64,000 nucleotides of DNA from Tridacna crocea (taxonomy: Eukaryota > Mollusca > Bivalvia > Cardiida > Cardiidae): contig OX031059.1 of NCBI GenBank assembly GCA_943736015.1, positions 46,511,159-46,575,158 on the forward strand. The letters run 5' to 3'. The position numbers and the translations under genes are program-made. The notes beneath the pieces were generated by a model. It did not search any database, was not told where the DNA came from, and saw only the letters and a program-made list of their open reading frames with translations. Positions 11,229-22,692 of the stretch are shown piece after piece; position 1 is the stretch's first letter, and each line of letters begins with the position of its first letter.

Positions 11229-11667
11229 GCAAGTGTGATTTCCCTTTTATTTCCTCTATACATATGGTAAACTCATATATAGGCCTGATGATTCCATAAA
11301 CAAAGCTTTATTTTATTTATTTTCCATCTTGTTTTCTGTGTAACCCTTAGCATGTAAGATAATTGAAATGATCATCCGCAGCTGAAGTGTCATGTGAAAC
11401 TCACAGTACAAGATTTCTCGTAATAAACTGGACCGTTTAGACTGCAGATCAACCCAAACGTTCTCTGGGACCTGATTTTGTTCCAAGCTGTCTGTAACAA
11501 TGCAATTAAAATTGCACTTGCCTTTTTAGTCCTCCAAGTGCTAAGATTCCTTTGGAATATGATCAAAAGAATCACACCTGGTCAGTAGCAAAAAAAAATG
11601 TATTTTCACTACTCTGCAACTTCCACTCAGTAAGAAAATTTCCGGCTTTTCTTGCTTAACCTTCCTT

Positions 11668-11913
11668 CACCCTTTACCAGACAATCCTGAATTTTAATGT
11701 TCCTAACCAAGAAGGCTATTGAACACTGTGAGAAAAGGAAAAATTACTGGTAACCAGCATTTTCTCCTTCACAGCGTTTTCTACCCTATCAAAGACAGAA
11801 GTCATCTTTTGAGCTACACTCCACATGTTGTCTGCAAAGTGCAAAATTTAATAATGTCTTTTTGTAAACATGTCTGCAAAGTGCAAAATTTAATAATGTC
11901 TTTTTGTAAAGGG
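11668..11913 (+). mobile_element. Family A MITE with a 42-bp tandem duplication in its long arm
   Basis: TCACCCTTTACCAGACAATC start, and the hairpin loop CTGGTAACCAG is present. The segment TCTGCAAAGTGCAAAATTTA..TTTTTGTAAACATG occurs twice back to back at about 11830-11909, so the 3' terminus is duplicated. Confidence 0.7.
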
Positions 11914-12225
11914 CTAATACTCTTTCATTACAAATGATGGCTTGAATACCTATGCAGATGGTTTACATCTAGATCACACAAAACATGAAGTCTGATCTTA
12001 AATGTACACCACCTCCTACATGATTTCCTAAATTAGGACCAAAATCATTTAAAACAGCAGTGGAAAGTTACTTTTGGGTTTTGAAAAACGTCACATATGT
12101 TTAGCTGGTAGTGAAAGACTGCAAAAAGTCTTTGGACAGTACTGTATCATGAACATGAGCATGCGAGCAATATTCAAAAATATCGAAATTTGGCTCATTG
12201 TAATTTACCAACTCTTCAATACACA

Positions 12226-12420
12226 TATACACAATTTCCTGGTTTTAACAACCCTCAGGGCAAAGGTTTTGGGAACACAGTGTTTCAAAGAGTTAAAAAC
12301 ATTATCGGAATAGGAGAAAATGCTAGTGGTTAGCAGCATTTCCTAGTTGTCCCACAATATTTTCAAAAGCTTTCTTTAATTCTTTCATTAAAACTCTGAA
12401 AAATGTTGCAAACTGTTCTG
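12226..12420 (+). mobile_element. Family A MITE, decayed
   Basis: CACAATTTCCTGGTTTTAAC, GGAATAGGAGAAAATGCTAG and a partly matching right arm (CCCACAATATTTTCAAAAGC). Confidence 0.45.
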
Positions 12421-12429
12421 GTTTTTCTG

Positions 12430-13940
12430 GTGAAGAAAACAAAAATGCAACTCATCCATCCTGTAGTATCTGTTTTACAATCAAAGCTTTCCACCTACAT
12501 ATCTTTGATGATCCATTTTTTATTTATCTCTTTTCACCAACTTACCGGTAGATATCACAAAAGAAAGCTCTGCAGGACACAAAATATACTTCTGATGTTT
12601 CATGGAAAAAAAAAAGCTAAGTATGTAACTATTGATCAAATCAAAGCAATATGTTGATAGACAAACTGACTGGAAAAAAACATACCAAAGAAAAAGTGCT
12701 CTCTTCATTTTGTACCTACGGTATGAGATGTTACCTTTTGAAGTGAATCTGACAGAGGGCAGTTTGCTTGTCTGTTTAATCATCACTATATTGATTTAGG
12801 AAAACAGAATTACTAGTATATTTGTGGAGCCAAATGGACCTGACTGACTGATTTTCTGGTTCTAAAATTCTAGGTACTGTATTATTCATATATACAAGTA
12901 CAAAAAATCAATGTATAATAGCTTTGCGCCATTATTTCTGTCAATATTACACTTCCACCATGCAGACAACCATTTCTACATTATTAATAGCTCTGAGTTT
13001 TCTGAAGTCAAGTCAATGCTGATCCAGTTTGTTTTTAACCAGTTGCATAACAATTTTATGTTTTGGACACTTCAAGAAATAAGGCTTTTGAAAACATTAT
13101 ACATGTAGTAAAAAAATCTCTATTTTTTTATTTTCAGTTCTTTCAAAGACAAATCCTATCATCTGAGCTGACATTCGCATCATTTATCAATGCTTTCGGC
13201 ATAGACATTTTTTAAACTTTAGGAATCAAAAGGACATCATTCTTGAGACCTAGATCCTGTGAACTCATTTCCTTGAAGTTCCCAGTCATTTCCCTACAAA
13301 GGCTTATCATATTATTCATTGGTGAGCAGATAAAAATATGACAATTATCACCATTTCTAGTCCAGGTTTTTATGACCTGAGAATAGCAGGGCCTTTGTCA
13401 GAATCCAGGTAAATTATCAATGAAGACTTTCAAAATAAGCAGAGCTGGCACCACTTCATTTGCTGATTACCAATCCACAAATTATACAGATAAAACCCAC
13501 CATAAATCAACAAATTTTGCCATGTGTTATATCAAGTGGCTTCTTTGTCCCTTTCTACTTTTCCTACATGCATGGTGTTCACATTATTCTTGATATTATT
13601 GAATAATGAACTTTTTCCCGAATCTGACGTAAAATTACAATTACTAATTCTAAAGCAGCCTTAAAAACAACACAGATCCATAATGAACTATTTTGTAAGC
13701 TAATTTACGGTTATTGCTAAATTCTAGACAACACTGAGAACCGCAAAAACAGGTTGCTCTGAACTTGTTCATGTTTCCTCTATGGCTAATATGAATTGCG
13801 CCAACTATGGAATCAACTAAAAGATAATTACAATGGATATTTAGTCAGAAACCAAGACCAAGATGTTGAAACTAAATTGAAGCTGATTTCAATGGAGTAT
13901 CTATCATCATCACTTTATGTTTATGAAACAATACTGACTT
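12430..13940. other. 1.5 kb with no recognisable feature
   Basis: AT-rich unique-looking sequence. I see no repeat family of this window, no convincing exon and no RNA gene. Confidence 0.5.
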
Positions 13941-14177
13941 TTAACCCATTACCACTCAATCCCTACTTTTGATGATCCCAGAGACAGAACCCATTGGAAA
14001 ACATGTAGGAAAAGGAGAAAATGCTGGTAATCAGCATTTTCTCCTTTTCCCACAATGTTTTCTACCCTTCACAAAACAAATTTCAATTTTCAGTCACTGT
14101 TATCATGTAATCTGCAAAATTAATTAATGCTTCTGATTTGGACAAACCTAAAATTTTGTTGTTTGGTAATGAGTTAA
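13941..14177 (+). mobile_element. Family A MITE, complete
   Basis: TTAACCCATTACCACTCAAT to GGTAATGAGTTAA. The hairpin is near perfect with loop CTGGTAATCAG. Confidence 0.93.
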
Positions 14178-14209
14178 CGATTCCGTGAAAGATAACTTTA
14201 AAAAAATGT

Positions 14210-14297
14210 AAGTATCGCAAAAAATGCTGGTGAACCAATGAGCATTTGTAAATGCCTTCAAATTCTCTCTAAAATTTTGTTGTTCAGTAAATGGTTA
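14210..14297 (+). mobile_element. Family A MITE, 3' fragment
   Basis: AAAATGCTGGTGAACCAATG, then TAAAATTTTGTTGTTCAGTAAATGGTTAA with the middle missing. Confidence 0.45.
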
Positions 14298-14351
14298 AGA
14301 CAGATATGTTACAAGGAGGCCAAGTTCAGTTTGCACCAATTCTCACTAAGG

Positions 14352-14898
14352 TTAAAGGTGGGTATTTAGAATTTTTACATCTCACCAAATTGAAAAATAT
14401 ATACATCACTGAAATTTATATGAAAAAAAAATACAAATCATCAATAATTAACTCATAAAATTACAAATAAAAATCTTTTTGATTGGTATTCCCTTAAAAG
14501 GCTACATAGCCTCTTAAGCGATTTTTAGATTCCGCGCCAAAAATCAATAAAGCATTGTGGGAATGTCAAGTGACTGGTACGTGACTAATAACGCCTAGAT
14601 TCCATTACATAACAAACATGTAATAATAATTTCCCATAATGTCTTCTTCGGACGCTATGTATGAAACTTTGTCTGCGTACTCCTGTATGTAAATGAGAGA
14701 AGTGAACATCTAAAACTAGAATGTTCTTCCTGTTGATGTCAACCTGGGCCGTAGTAAATCTCTAATTTCTCGTGTTGTCAGATGGTTTTCGACTACTGGG
14801 GTTTTATGAACACAAATTAAATTGCTTTGGGAGTATAATGATGATTTTTTTGCATTTTTGTAAAATTTTCGTCCCAAAATCTGAAGGGCCACCTTTAA
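14352..14898 (+). mobile_element. Family C element, complete, 547 bp
   Basis: Begins TTAAAGGTGGGTATTTAGAA and ends CTGAAGGGCCACCTTTAA. The ends are inverted (AAAGGTGG / CCACCTTT) and flanked by TTAA. Related copies lie at 16571-16776, 22721-23236 and 54461-54738. The sequence is non-coding. Internal landmarks are CCCTTAAAAGGCTAC, AGCATTGTGGGAATGTCAAG and GGTTTTCGACTACTGGGGTT. Confidence 0.8.
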
Positions 14899-15907
14899 AA
14901 AAAATTTGGCTCTTTTTTTCCAATTGGTAAAATGCTTCTAATTTAGCTGTACGAGTTAAAGATGCCCGTCTACAGCCGGTGAACAGAAACACTGTTGAAT
15001 TTCAAAAAGTTTAGAAAGGTACAGAAATCTGTCCTTTGTGTACACAAGGATAAATTACCAGCATATATGGTGTACCTGAAAAACAGAAACATGGAGGTTT
15101 GTGTTAAAAACTGAAAATTAGCCAGAAGAAAACTGGCTGACGATCGAAGCTGTAAACAATGGCGGTGCGTCATGGAAATTTATCATTGGTTTCCGCCTAG
15201 AGTCGGAAACGGTGAAACTAGCATACAGACCTCGACCTCTGTCTGTTTTCCTTTGTTTTCCTCAGTATACGCAGAGAGAAGGTCAAATATAGTCACGCCA
15301 CAGAAAGCATGATCATTATATGAATCTACCCGAGCATAAAACTTTACAATGAAGGCTGCAACTCAGCGAAATGCATTTTCTGTCTACCGTAATCTAAGCA
15401 ACCTTGCAACTGTAAGGCGCAATATTTGGCATAAAGGTATAAGAATGACTCTATTTTGATAAGATAAAAACAAAATGAGTTAAAACTGGCTTAAAAAGAG
15501 TATAAAGGCCTCTTTAAAGGGTAATTTTACCACCAAGAGATATCCTAATAGTTTTGTGCACTAGGTCATAAAGATAAAAGGGAAAGGGTAAATGTGTGAA
15601 CAACAAACTGTTAGACATGAAAATGGTGCCAGAAGAAATGTTGTGAAGACTTCAGAGGAGAATACATGTATCAGACTACTGCAGCCATCCTGTAAGACAC
15701 AAAGTGTTCCCTGACAGTACAAAAACCTGCAAAATGATGGGAAAATAATCTGGCATTCAGAGAATCCTTTTTTATTTTTCTCAATGATGTAAGAGATACA
15801 TCATGCAAGGCAATTTTTTTCCCTAACCATGTTTTTGTGTTTGATGTACTTATTCTGCATCTCAGCTTATCTGGATGGCAAAATCACACTAACAGTGAAG
15901 CTCACCA
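14899..15907. other. No assigned feature; CpG-bearing stretch at 15120-15440
   Basis: Locally richer in CpG than its surroundings (GACGATCGAAGC, GCGGTGCGTCATGG, GAGTCGGAAACGG). On the minus strand it carries a CCAAT-like ACCAATGAT and a CRE-like TGACGCA upstream of TTTCAG|GTACAC. It could be the promoter and first non-coding exon of the minus-strand SLC44-like gene, but there is no direct proof. Confidence 0.25.
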
Positions 15908-16120
15908 TTAACCCTATTTAACGACCCTGAAGGGTAAGACATTTAAAAACATTGTGGAAAAAGGAGAAAATGCTGGTAATCAGCATTTTCTCCTTTTCCC
16001 ACATTTTTTTCTAGCTTGCCAAAGAACTTGGGTCCATTTGAATCACATTCAGATCTATTGTCTGCAGAAGTGCAGAAGCTTTCAATTAGGAAGAGTCTAT
16101 CAGTCTTTCCCAAAGGACAA
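15908..16120 (+). mobile_element. Family A MITE, 5' end shortened
   Basis: TTAACCCTATTTAACGACCC. The ACCACACAATCC part of the end is missing. The hairpin is intact, and the long arm has decayed after AAGCTTTCAATTAGGA. Confidence 0.7.
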
Positions 16121-16124
16121 CCAT

Positions 16125-16292
16125 AAGTCACTTTCAAATTTACAACATCTGCAGACTCTACTTTCATAATTATGAGCTTGAGCTCTAGAATATGGTAGAA
16201 AACATGGTTGAAAAGGAGAAAATACTGGTTACCAGCATATTCTGTCTTTCGCACATTGTTTTTAAAACCTGGGATCGTTTGCTAAAGGATAA
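16125..16292 (-). mobile_element. Family A MITE, decayed
   Basis: GTAGAAAACATGGTTGAAAA, the hairpin ACTGGTTACCAGCATATTCT, and a right end GGATCGTTTGCTAAAGGATA without TTAA. Confidence 0.55.
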
Positions 16293-16436
16293 ATGTCCAA
16301 CTCTGCTGACTTCATCGTTATCTAGCTTCAGAAAACATTGTGGTAAAGAAAGAGATTAATTGTGATAACATCAGGAGTCTTAATTTTCAATGAGTACTAT
16401 TTTTATAATGTTTGTAGTGCTTTTGGTATGAGTCAG

Positions 16437-16521
16437 TGGGAGTGTCCTTGGACATGGAGCTGCAGAGCCCAAGCCTAATGCTGAAGAACTTGGGAGAATA
16501 TATGTAGGAGCTGTCTCAAAG
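16437..16521 (+). CDS. Candidate exon, function unknown
   Basis: An 85-bp open segment between TCAG (16433-16436) and AAG|GTACAA at 16522. After one leading base it encodes 28 residues of normal protein composition, including GSVLGHGAAEPKPN and ELGRIYVGAVSK. An alternative acceptor at 16416 opens a second frame (starting CFWYESVG) that stops at 16505. I do not recognise either product. Confidence 0.25.
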
Positions 16522-16570
16522 GTACAAAAAATTATTGTTGAAAGTAGTGTATACATGTACTACCATTCTA

Positions 16571-16776
16571 ACATGTTTGTAGCTTCGTGTGTGTATATCC
16601 GGTATGTCAATGAGCGAGCTGCTCATGTAAAAATAGATCTCTAATTTCTCTTGTTGTCAGATGGTTTTCAACTACTGGCGTTTATGAATGAAAATTACAA
16701 GGCTATGGGAGTACAAGGATGATTTTTCTATATTTTTGTAAAATTTTCGTTCCAAAATCTGAAGGACCACCTTTAA
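16571..16776 (+). mobile_element. Family C element, 3' third
   Basis: Matches the end of the complete copy from ATGTTTGTAGCTTCGTGTGT to CTGAAGGACCACCTTTAA. The 5' part is missing. Confidence 0.75.
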
Positions 16777-16913
16777 CAGAGCTAAAATGCATGATTGAAA
16801 TTTATCTTGATCACTGACAACCTTGGTAATTCAGGTGTAAACAAAATCATGAGCTCTACAAGATTGTAGTTCCCTGATTGATATGTACCAACAAACAAGA
16901 GTTTTTATCATAG

Positions 16914-17035
16914 AAATTCCAGATGATGGCAAGATTATTCAATACTTCTCAACAGACATTAGCCAACAGGGTCAGTACCTGGTCGAATTCCTGCAAGAGA
17001 AAGTGGAGCGGCCTCAAGAAGCAGAAGATATTTGA
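16914..17035 (+). CDS. Candidate exon, function unknown
   Basis: Follows TTTTTATCATAG. One frame reads IPDDGKIIQYFSTD, then QGQYLVEFLQEKVERPQEAEDI and a TGA stop, an acidic and amphipathic composition. A second frame is also open here, so the frame choice is uncertain. It lies 390 bp after the candidate exon at 16437-16521 on the same strand. The phases do not join cleanly to it. Confidence 0.25.
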
Positions 17036-17128
17036 TTTTTCTTTTTCCCCACAATGTTTACCAAAAGTAATCTCTTTTATGGTATAAAATGTCATCAGAA
17101 GCTGGTGAATGATACAGAGCCTGAAGTT

Positions 17129-17357
17129 TTAAGCCATTACCAAACAACAAAATTTTAGGTTTGTCCAAATTGAAAGCATTTACAGACAACAAAATGAAAG
17201 TAACTGAAAATTTGAACTTTGTTTTGTGTAGGGTAGAAAACATTGTGGGAAGAGGAGAAAATGCTGGTTACCAGCATTTTCTCCTTTTCCCACAATGTTT
17301 TCTAAATGCTTCTTTCAGAAGGTTGCCAAAAGTAGGAACTGTGTAGTAATGGATTAA
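17129..17357 (-). mobile_element. Family A MITE, complete
   Basis: TTAAGCCATTACCAAACAAC to GTAGTAATGGATTAA, with an intact hairpin. Its right TTAA is also the left TTAA of the next copy. Confidence 0.93.
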
Positions 17358-17570
17358 ACTCTTTTCAAACAATTCTGTATTTTATCGATCCTGAGGAAGA
17401 AACCTTGTAAAACATTGTGGGAACAGGAGAAAATGCTCTCTCCTTTTTCAACATTTTCTGTTCTGTTATAGATAAATCTGATAATTTGAGCTCACTCAAA
17501 TTCATGTTTGCAATAATTTTTGCTTTCAAATTTTACAAATTTAAAATTCTGTGGTCTGGTAAAGAGTTCC
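17354..17570 (+). mobile_element. Family A MITE sharing a TTAA with its neighbour
   Basis: TTAAACTCTTTTCAAACAAT. The hairpin loop is deleted (GAGAAAATGCTCTCTCC). It ends GGTAAAGAGTTCC. Confidence 0.75.
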
Positions 17571-17734
17571 CAGAAACATAATCACTGGTAGACATCGGGC
17601 TTTATAGTTTATTAATCCAATAGACTTATCAGCCTTCCCATCTACAGCAAATAAAATAAAATATTTGATGAAAATTCAAAGTAAAATGAGAAATCTCCAG
17701 TTTTAGAACAGTACTTGAAATTCCATGTCAATCC

Positions 17735-18170
17735 TTACCCTTCTAACAGACAAAAAAATTTTGACCTTGTCCAAATTAAAAGCATTTGCTGATCACGAAT
17801 TGTTACTTCAATTATGACATTTGTCCTTTAAAGGTTTGAAAACATGGTTGAAGAAGGAGAAAATGCTAGTTAACCCTTTACCCCATAAAGCATTTCTATG
17901 GTATCTCTAAATGACCCTAAATAACAGCAAGGATGAAGCCGTTTCTTATGTGTATATGACACCTTTTGATAGCATAGGAAACATTGTGACAAAAGGTGAA
18001 ATTGCTCGTCACGAGCAATTTCACCTTTTGTCACAATGTTTTCAAAAGGCTCCTACAAGCAATGCGTAGAAACAAGTATCTATGGAGTAAAGGGTTAAAG
18101 TATTTTCTCCTTTTCCTAAAATGTTTTTTGGAAGGTTTCTTTGTGACTTCCACATCTGGAGTTGTACAAA
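17735..18170 (-). mobile_element. Family A MITE host, split by family B
   Basis: The left part runs from CTTACCCTTCTAACAGACAA to GAGAAAATGCTAG. The right part resumes after 18098 with AGTATTTTCTCCTTTTCCTA. The break is exactly at the hairpin loop. Confidence 0.75.
17870..18098 (+). mobile_element. Family B MITE, complete, 229 bp
   Basis: TTAACCCTTTACCCCATAAA to ATGGAGTAAAGGGTTAA. Its hairpin is GAAATTGCTCGTCACGAGCA and mirror, flanked by ACATTGTGACAAAAGGT / ACCTTTTGTCACAATGT. It is inserted in a family A hairpin loop with TTAA duplicated. Confidence 0.92.
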
Positions 18171-18889
18171 TTCCAAAATTATAGTCACAACCTCTGTATG
18201 TGGGCAAAGGAGAATAATATGCTGTTTATCACAATGTTGTATTGACTCCAAAATCATGCACCAATGTTTTCAATATCTGATATTATTTCTGCTTCATTTT
18301 ACATGGACCTAATCCTCTGAAACTTTGATGTCATAGCAGAAAATTTGAATGTGATCAAATACACAAAAAGGAAACAATCTGTTAAAAATGAGAAATTTGA
18401 AATGACGTCAAAAGATCAGGCAATACAGTGAATTGTTAAATAAAATTTTGTGCTGATCTTTGAATGACACCCGACTCAACTATAGAACAAAATGTGGAGT
18501 ATTGAAAAGTTCAAAAACATTTCTAAGCACTGGCTTGCATGTGCCATGGCAGTAAAACAGATTTAAGGGCAGGTCTATGCTAGGAAGAGGAAAAAGCACA
18601 AGATAGCTGATTTCTTCAGATAAAAGAGTTGTGGGAGTTGGTGAAGAGATGCATTGTAACATACTAGAAATTAATAGATAGATAGATAACCATTGTCAAT
18701 GTTCATTTTAGGGGTTTTTTTTTCCCACAGACTGCTTAAGGACAAACTTAATATGTCACAAGTCTGTGCGAGATGGGTTCTTCATTTACTGCCTGATGAA
18801 AATAAACAGAATGATGAAGGTTCACACATCTCTAAAGTTTCTTGCTCCAGTTGAAGCAGACAACACTATGTTGTATTCTCTTTTTACAG

Positions 18890-18982
18890 AAGATTAGAAG
18901 TGGTTATCCTTCTTCAAACCCAAAGGAAAGTGACAGCCCAGTGTATGGAAGACCTGGGCCTCTCTATCCAAGAACAAAATGA
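18890..18982 (+). CDS. Candidate terminal exon, function unknown
   Basis: Follows a strong acceptor with a pyrimidine tract (TATTCTCTTTTTACAG) and encodes 30 residues before TGA: KIRSGYPSS, then SDSPVYGRPGPLYPRTK, rich in Pro and Ser. It could be the last exon of a plus-strand gene whose earlier exons are not identified. A second open stretch follows at about 19635-19782. The product is not recognised. Confidence 0.3.
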   Translation, partial: KIRSGYPSSNPKESDSPVYGRPGPLYPRTK

Positions 18983-19782
18983 TTTCTACTTAGATTTGCA
19001 ACTTTGTCTGCCTTCCACAGCTTAAGGAGGGTTTACAATGTCACATTAGTTCAATTCAAGCAATAAGCTGATGTCTGCTGTATTTGCTTTTAACAGAAGT
19101 CTGATGAAAATTTGACAATTTTTGAACAGTCATAGATTGAATGACATGACAAATGCATTGAATTAAACTGGGAATACTTTGAGAAAGGTCTCTAAACTTA
19201 ACATGGATGTGTGCCAGTGTGGGTATTTGTGGTAGTAATGCTATAATTTTCTTATTTCTAAAGATTTTTTAGTGATTTTCTATACACATGTTTGGATAAT
19301 ACCAGTATACCAAATTGCATTTAGAGCATTTTATTTTCATTTGAACAAAATTGTCAAGGAATTTTCGGACAACCCTCATACAAACAGAGTGTTTTATACA
19401 GTCTTACTGATCTATACTGACACAAAAGCATCAGTATAATTCGTCAACAGTGTACTATGAGCTCATGAAGAATGTCTAAGCTGTTAACAGTGATACTGTT
19501 CCCTAATCATTTTTTTGTAACCCTTTGACTCCTCTATATTCAAAGAAAAAAACACAGACAAACAATGTAGAAATTTCATGGCTGTGTTTTGCCTGAAATG
19601 TTTACAAAACAGCTGATGATTTTGATCTATATTGTCAGCTAAAGCAGCAGCTCTAAAAGTTACCATCAATGGGGAAAGATTTGCCAACACTATTACCAGG
19701 ATGGACAGCAGCCAAGCTTGGATATCATGTTGTAGGCCAGAGAATGTCAATCGCATTAGTGGTTGCTTGCACACAGTACAGG

Positions 19783-20011
19783 TTAACCCATTACCACACA
19801 ATCCCTACTTTTGACGCCCCAGTGAAAGAAGCCTTTAGAAAACATTGCGGGAAAAGGAGAAAATGCTGGTAACCAGCATTTTCTCCTTTTCCCACAATGT
19901 TTTCTACCCTTCACAAAACAAATTTCAATTTTTCAGTCACTTTTATTTTGTGGTCTGCAAATGCTTTCGATTTGGACCAGTCTAAAATATTGTCGTTTGG
20001 TAATGGGTTAA
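19783..20011 (+). mobile_element. Family A MITE, complete, 229 bp
   Basis: TTAACCCATTACCACACAAT to GGTAATGGGTTAA, with one of the cleanest hairpins in the window. A good reference copy. Confidence 0.96.
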
Positions 20012-20070
20012 GATCAACATGGAAAAGATGGCTTCAGCTGGAAATGTTGTCTGGAATGTGAAATCAGACT

Positions 20071-20303
20071 TTAACTCTTTACCAAAAAACTAAATTTTAG
20101 ACTGGCCCAAATTGAGAGCATTTGCAGATGACAAAATGAATATGATTAAAGAATTGAAATTTGTTTCTGGAATGGAAGAAAACAGTGTGGGAAAAGGAGA
20201 AAATGCTGGTTACCAGCATTTTCTCCTTTTCCCACAATGTTTTCAAAAGGCTTAATTCTATCTCAGGGTTGTAAAAACCAGGGATTGTTTGGGAAAGGGT
20301 TAA
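20071..20303 (-). mobile_element. Family A MITE, complete
   Basis: TTAACTCTTTACCAAAAAAC to GGGAAAGGGTTAA, with an intact hairpin. It lies 59 bp from the preceding copy, in opposite orientation. Confidence 0.94.
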
Positions 20304-20644
20304 AAAACTTTACTGCACTTGTGCTTTATTGTTAGAAAATATGCTTTTGTGCAAGAGTTTTGCAAAAGAGCTGGGGGGATGTCACATGCTCAATAACAGT
20401 GTGAGAGCTTGGTAACATTACATCTTATGTTGTAATATAGATAAAAGTTATTATGAATCCAAAGCAAAACCCCATATTTAACTTAATTGCACCATTTTCA
20501 TCATATGTAACAATGAAATTTATATAATTGCATGTAAACATGTATTTACTTCTAACAAAATTTCATGTACAGTATAGCATAAAAACTAAAATTAACAGAC
20601 CTCTTCCAGACCATGATAGGCAAGGCTGGAGAAAACTTAGTGGT

Positions 20645-20745
20645 ATTAAAAGGAGAAAATGTTGCTTATGAGCATTGTCTCCCATTTTCTCTTATTCCGA
20701 TGTTATGCTTTCAAGCCTTTCAGATGCTATAAAATTGCTTATTAT
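20645..20745. mobile_element. Family A hairpin remnant
   Basis: AAAAGGAGAAAATGTTGCTT, then GAGCATTGTCTCCCATTTTC. The ends are not recognisable. Confidence 0.4.
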
Positions 20746-21020
20746 CATTAACTTAGCAGAAATAGAAATTTTCTCATAAAAATGCCTCCTTACAAGGATA
20801 TACAATATCATATAAATTTGATACAATAAACCATACTGGAAGAAGAATATGTAGGAGACTTCATATTAGAAGAATTGTAGCAGAATTATACCCTAGAGAC
20901 ATGCAATAGACAAATCACTTCAACAGAAATCTGTGACTTGGGAACTGATGCCAGATATTTCTTTTCCACCTACAGTTCTGCATCAAAATGTAGTGCTCAG
21001 TAAAATAGAAAGGACATAAA

Positions 21021-21471
21021 CACGGCGGGGAATCACGTGACACAACAACAACAACAATGACCGTTATTTGAAAAAAATCCCCGACTTTAGGTAAGAAAAT
21101 CTTCAATAATTCCGTTAATACATGACCGATTGGAATTTGGTTTGAAGCAGAGAAGGCGGAAGGACTCCAGAGATTTGCTTGGTGTGTTAGATTTTTTAAA
21201 CAACACCTGATAAAAAAGTTATTGACGAGCAAACAAATTTTTTACCCTGGATAATTTGTTTGCTCGTCAATAACTTTTTTATCAGGTGCTGTTTAAAAAA
21301 TCTAACAGATCAAGCATATCCCCAGAGTCCTTCCGCCTTCTCTGCTTCAAACCAAATTCCAATCGGTCACGTATTAACGGAATTATTGAAGATTTTCTTC
21401 CCTGACGTTGGGGATTTTTTTCAAATAACGGTCATTGTTGTTGATGTTGTGTCACGTGATTCCCCGCCGTG
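21021..21471. mobile_element. 451-bp palindromic element with 5-bp target duplication
   Basis: Two 219-bp arms (21021-21239 and 21253-21471) are near-perfect inverted copies around a 13-base spacer. The outer ends are CACGGCGGGGAATCACGTGA and its mirror. ATAAA flanks both sides (21016-21020 and 21472-21476). It is non-coding; open frames on both strands beginning MLVNNFFIRC are mirror artefacts. CAC/GTG ends with a 5-bp duplication recall Transib-type elements, but the superfamily is not settled. Confidence 0.9.
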
Positions 21472-21518
21472 ATAAAGGGGATGAAAAATACCTATTGTGT
21501 ATACAGCCTTTTTCTGGC

Positions 21519-21747
21519 TTAACTCATTACAGAATGACAATATTTTAGGGTTGTACAAATCGAAAGCATTTGCAAACGACAACAAAAAAGTTGCTCAGAA
21601 TTTGAAAATTGTTTTGTGAGGAGTAGAAAACATTGTGGGAAAAGGCGAAAATGCTGGTTACCAGCATTTTCTCCTTTTTCCACAATATTTTCTAAAAGCT
21701 TCCTTCCTCAGGGTTGTCAAAACTAGGGATTGTGTAGTAACGGGTAA
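21519..21747 (-). mobile_element. Family A MITE, complete
   Basis: TTAACTCATTACAGAATGAC to GTAGTAACGGGTAA. The junction GGGTAAACCC is shared with the next copy. Confidence 0.9.
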
Positions 21748-21955
21748 ACCCTTTACCATACAGTCCTGACCATTAGAGAGCCGATTTATGAAAAGGTTGT
21801 GGGAATAGGAGAAACTACAGGAAACCAGCCTTTTCTTCTTTTCTGGAATTGTTTTGTTACCCTTATCAAAGCAAATTTAAGTTTTTCATTCACTTTTATT
21901 TTATTGTCTGCACATGCTTCTGGGGTGTGGAAATCTTAGGAATTTTTGCATGTCC
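21744..21955 (+). mobile_element. Family A MITE, diverged, back to back with the previous one
   Basis: GTAAACCCTTTACCATACAG, GTGGGAATAGGAGAAACTAC and TTTTATTGTCTGCACATGCT. The 3' terminus is lost. Confidence 0.65.
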
Positions 21956-22332
21956 ATGGGCAAGCGAATTAAAGAAATTTACTTGTCCAACAGTATGGCC
22001 TACTTATCCAAAACAAAGCTGTTTTGAATGGCATTCAACCATGGGAATCTATGGACTGTGTTATTAAAAACATGCAATGTTTTTCGTCATATTCCTTATA
22101 GTGGTTTGTTTATACCGGTAGTTTCGTTTGTAGCTACAGAATGCTTCTGGGGTCTTGGGCTTCACAAATTCCATTTCCTTTGAAGGTTTGATAAAAAAAA
22201 TAAGATCCATTATGTCTGATTTCATGCATCAATTAATTGCAGATTCGCACAATTGTCTGGGATTAAGGCAGTTTCCAGCAAAGGGGATACTGGCTAAACT
22301 TTGTCTCAGTAGCATTGAATCTGTACCATTAG

Positions 22333-22562
22333 ATAACCCTTACCAGACAATGTCAACTTCTGACGACCCTGGAAAAAAAGCCTTTTGAAAACATTGTGGG
22401 AAAAGGAGTTAATGCTGGAAACTAGCATATATTTTCCTTTTTCCCACATTATGCTTTCTACTCTATTAAACAGAAATTTAACCATTTGTGCCACATCAAA
22501 ATTGTCATTTGCAAATGTTTTCAATTTTGACATGACTAAAATTTTGTCGTCTGGTAAAGGCC
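22333..22562 (+). mobile_element. Family A MITE, termini altered
   Basis: ATAACCCTTACCAGACAATG to GTCGTCTGGTAAAGGCC. The hairpin carries an insertion (ACTAGCATATATTTTCC). Confidence 0.75.
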
Positions 22563-22692
22563 AATTTTATATATACATGTACTCACAATGTGCGACATTG
22601 TCGAGAGAGAACTTTAACAGCATTGTCTTTTTCTCATCTGAGCCACATTTACATTGTCATCTGAAAATGCTTACAACTTGGATCATGTGGTA

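Noticed and set aside
20915..21472. Two frames on opposite strands beginning MLVNNFFIRCCLKNLT
   Set aside because: They are mirror images produced by the 451-bp palindrome.
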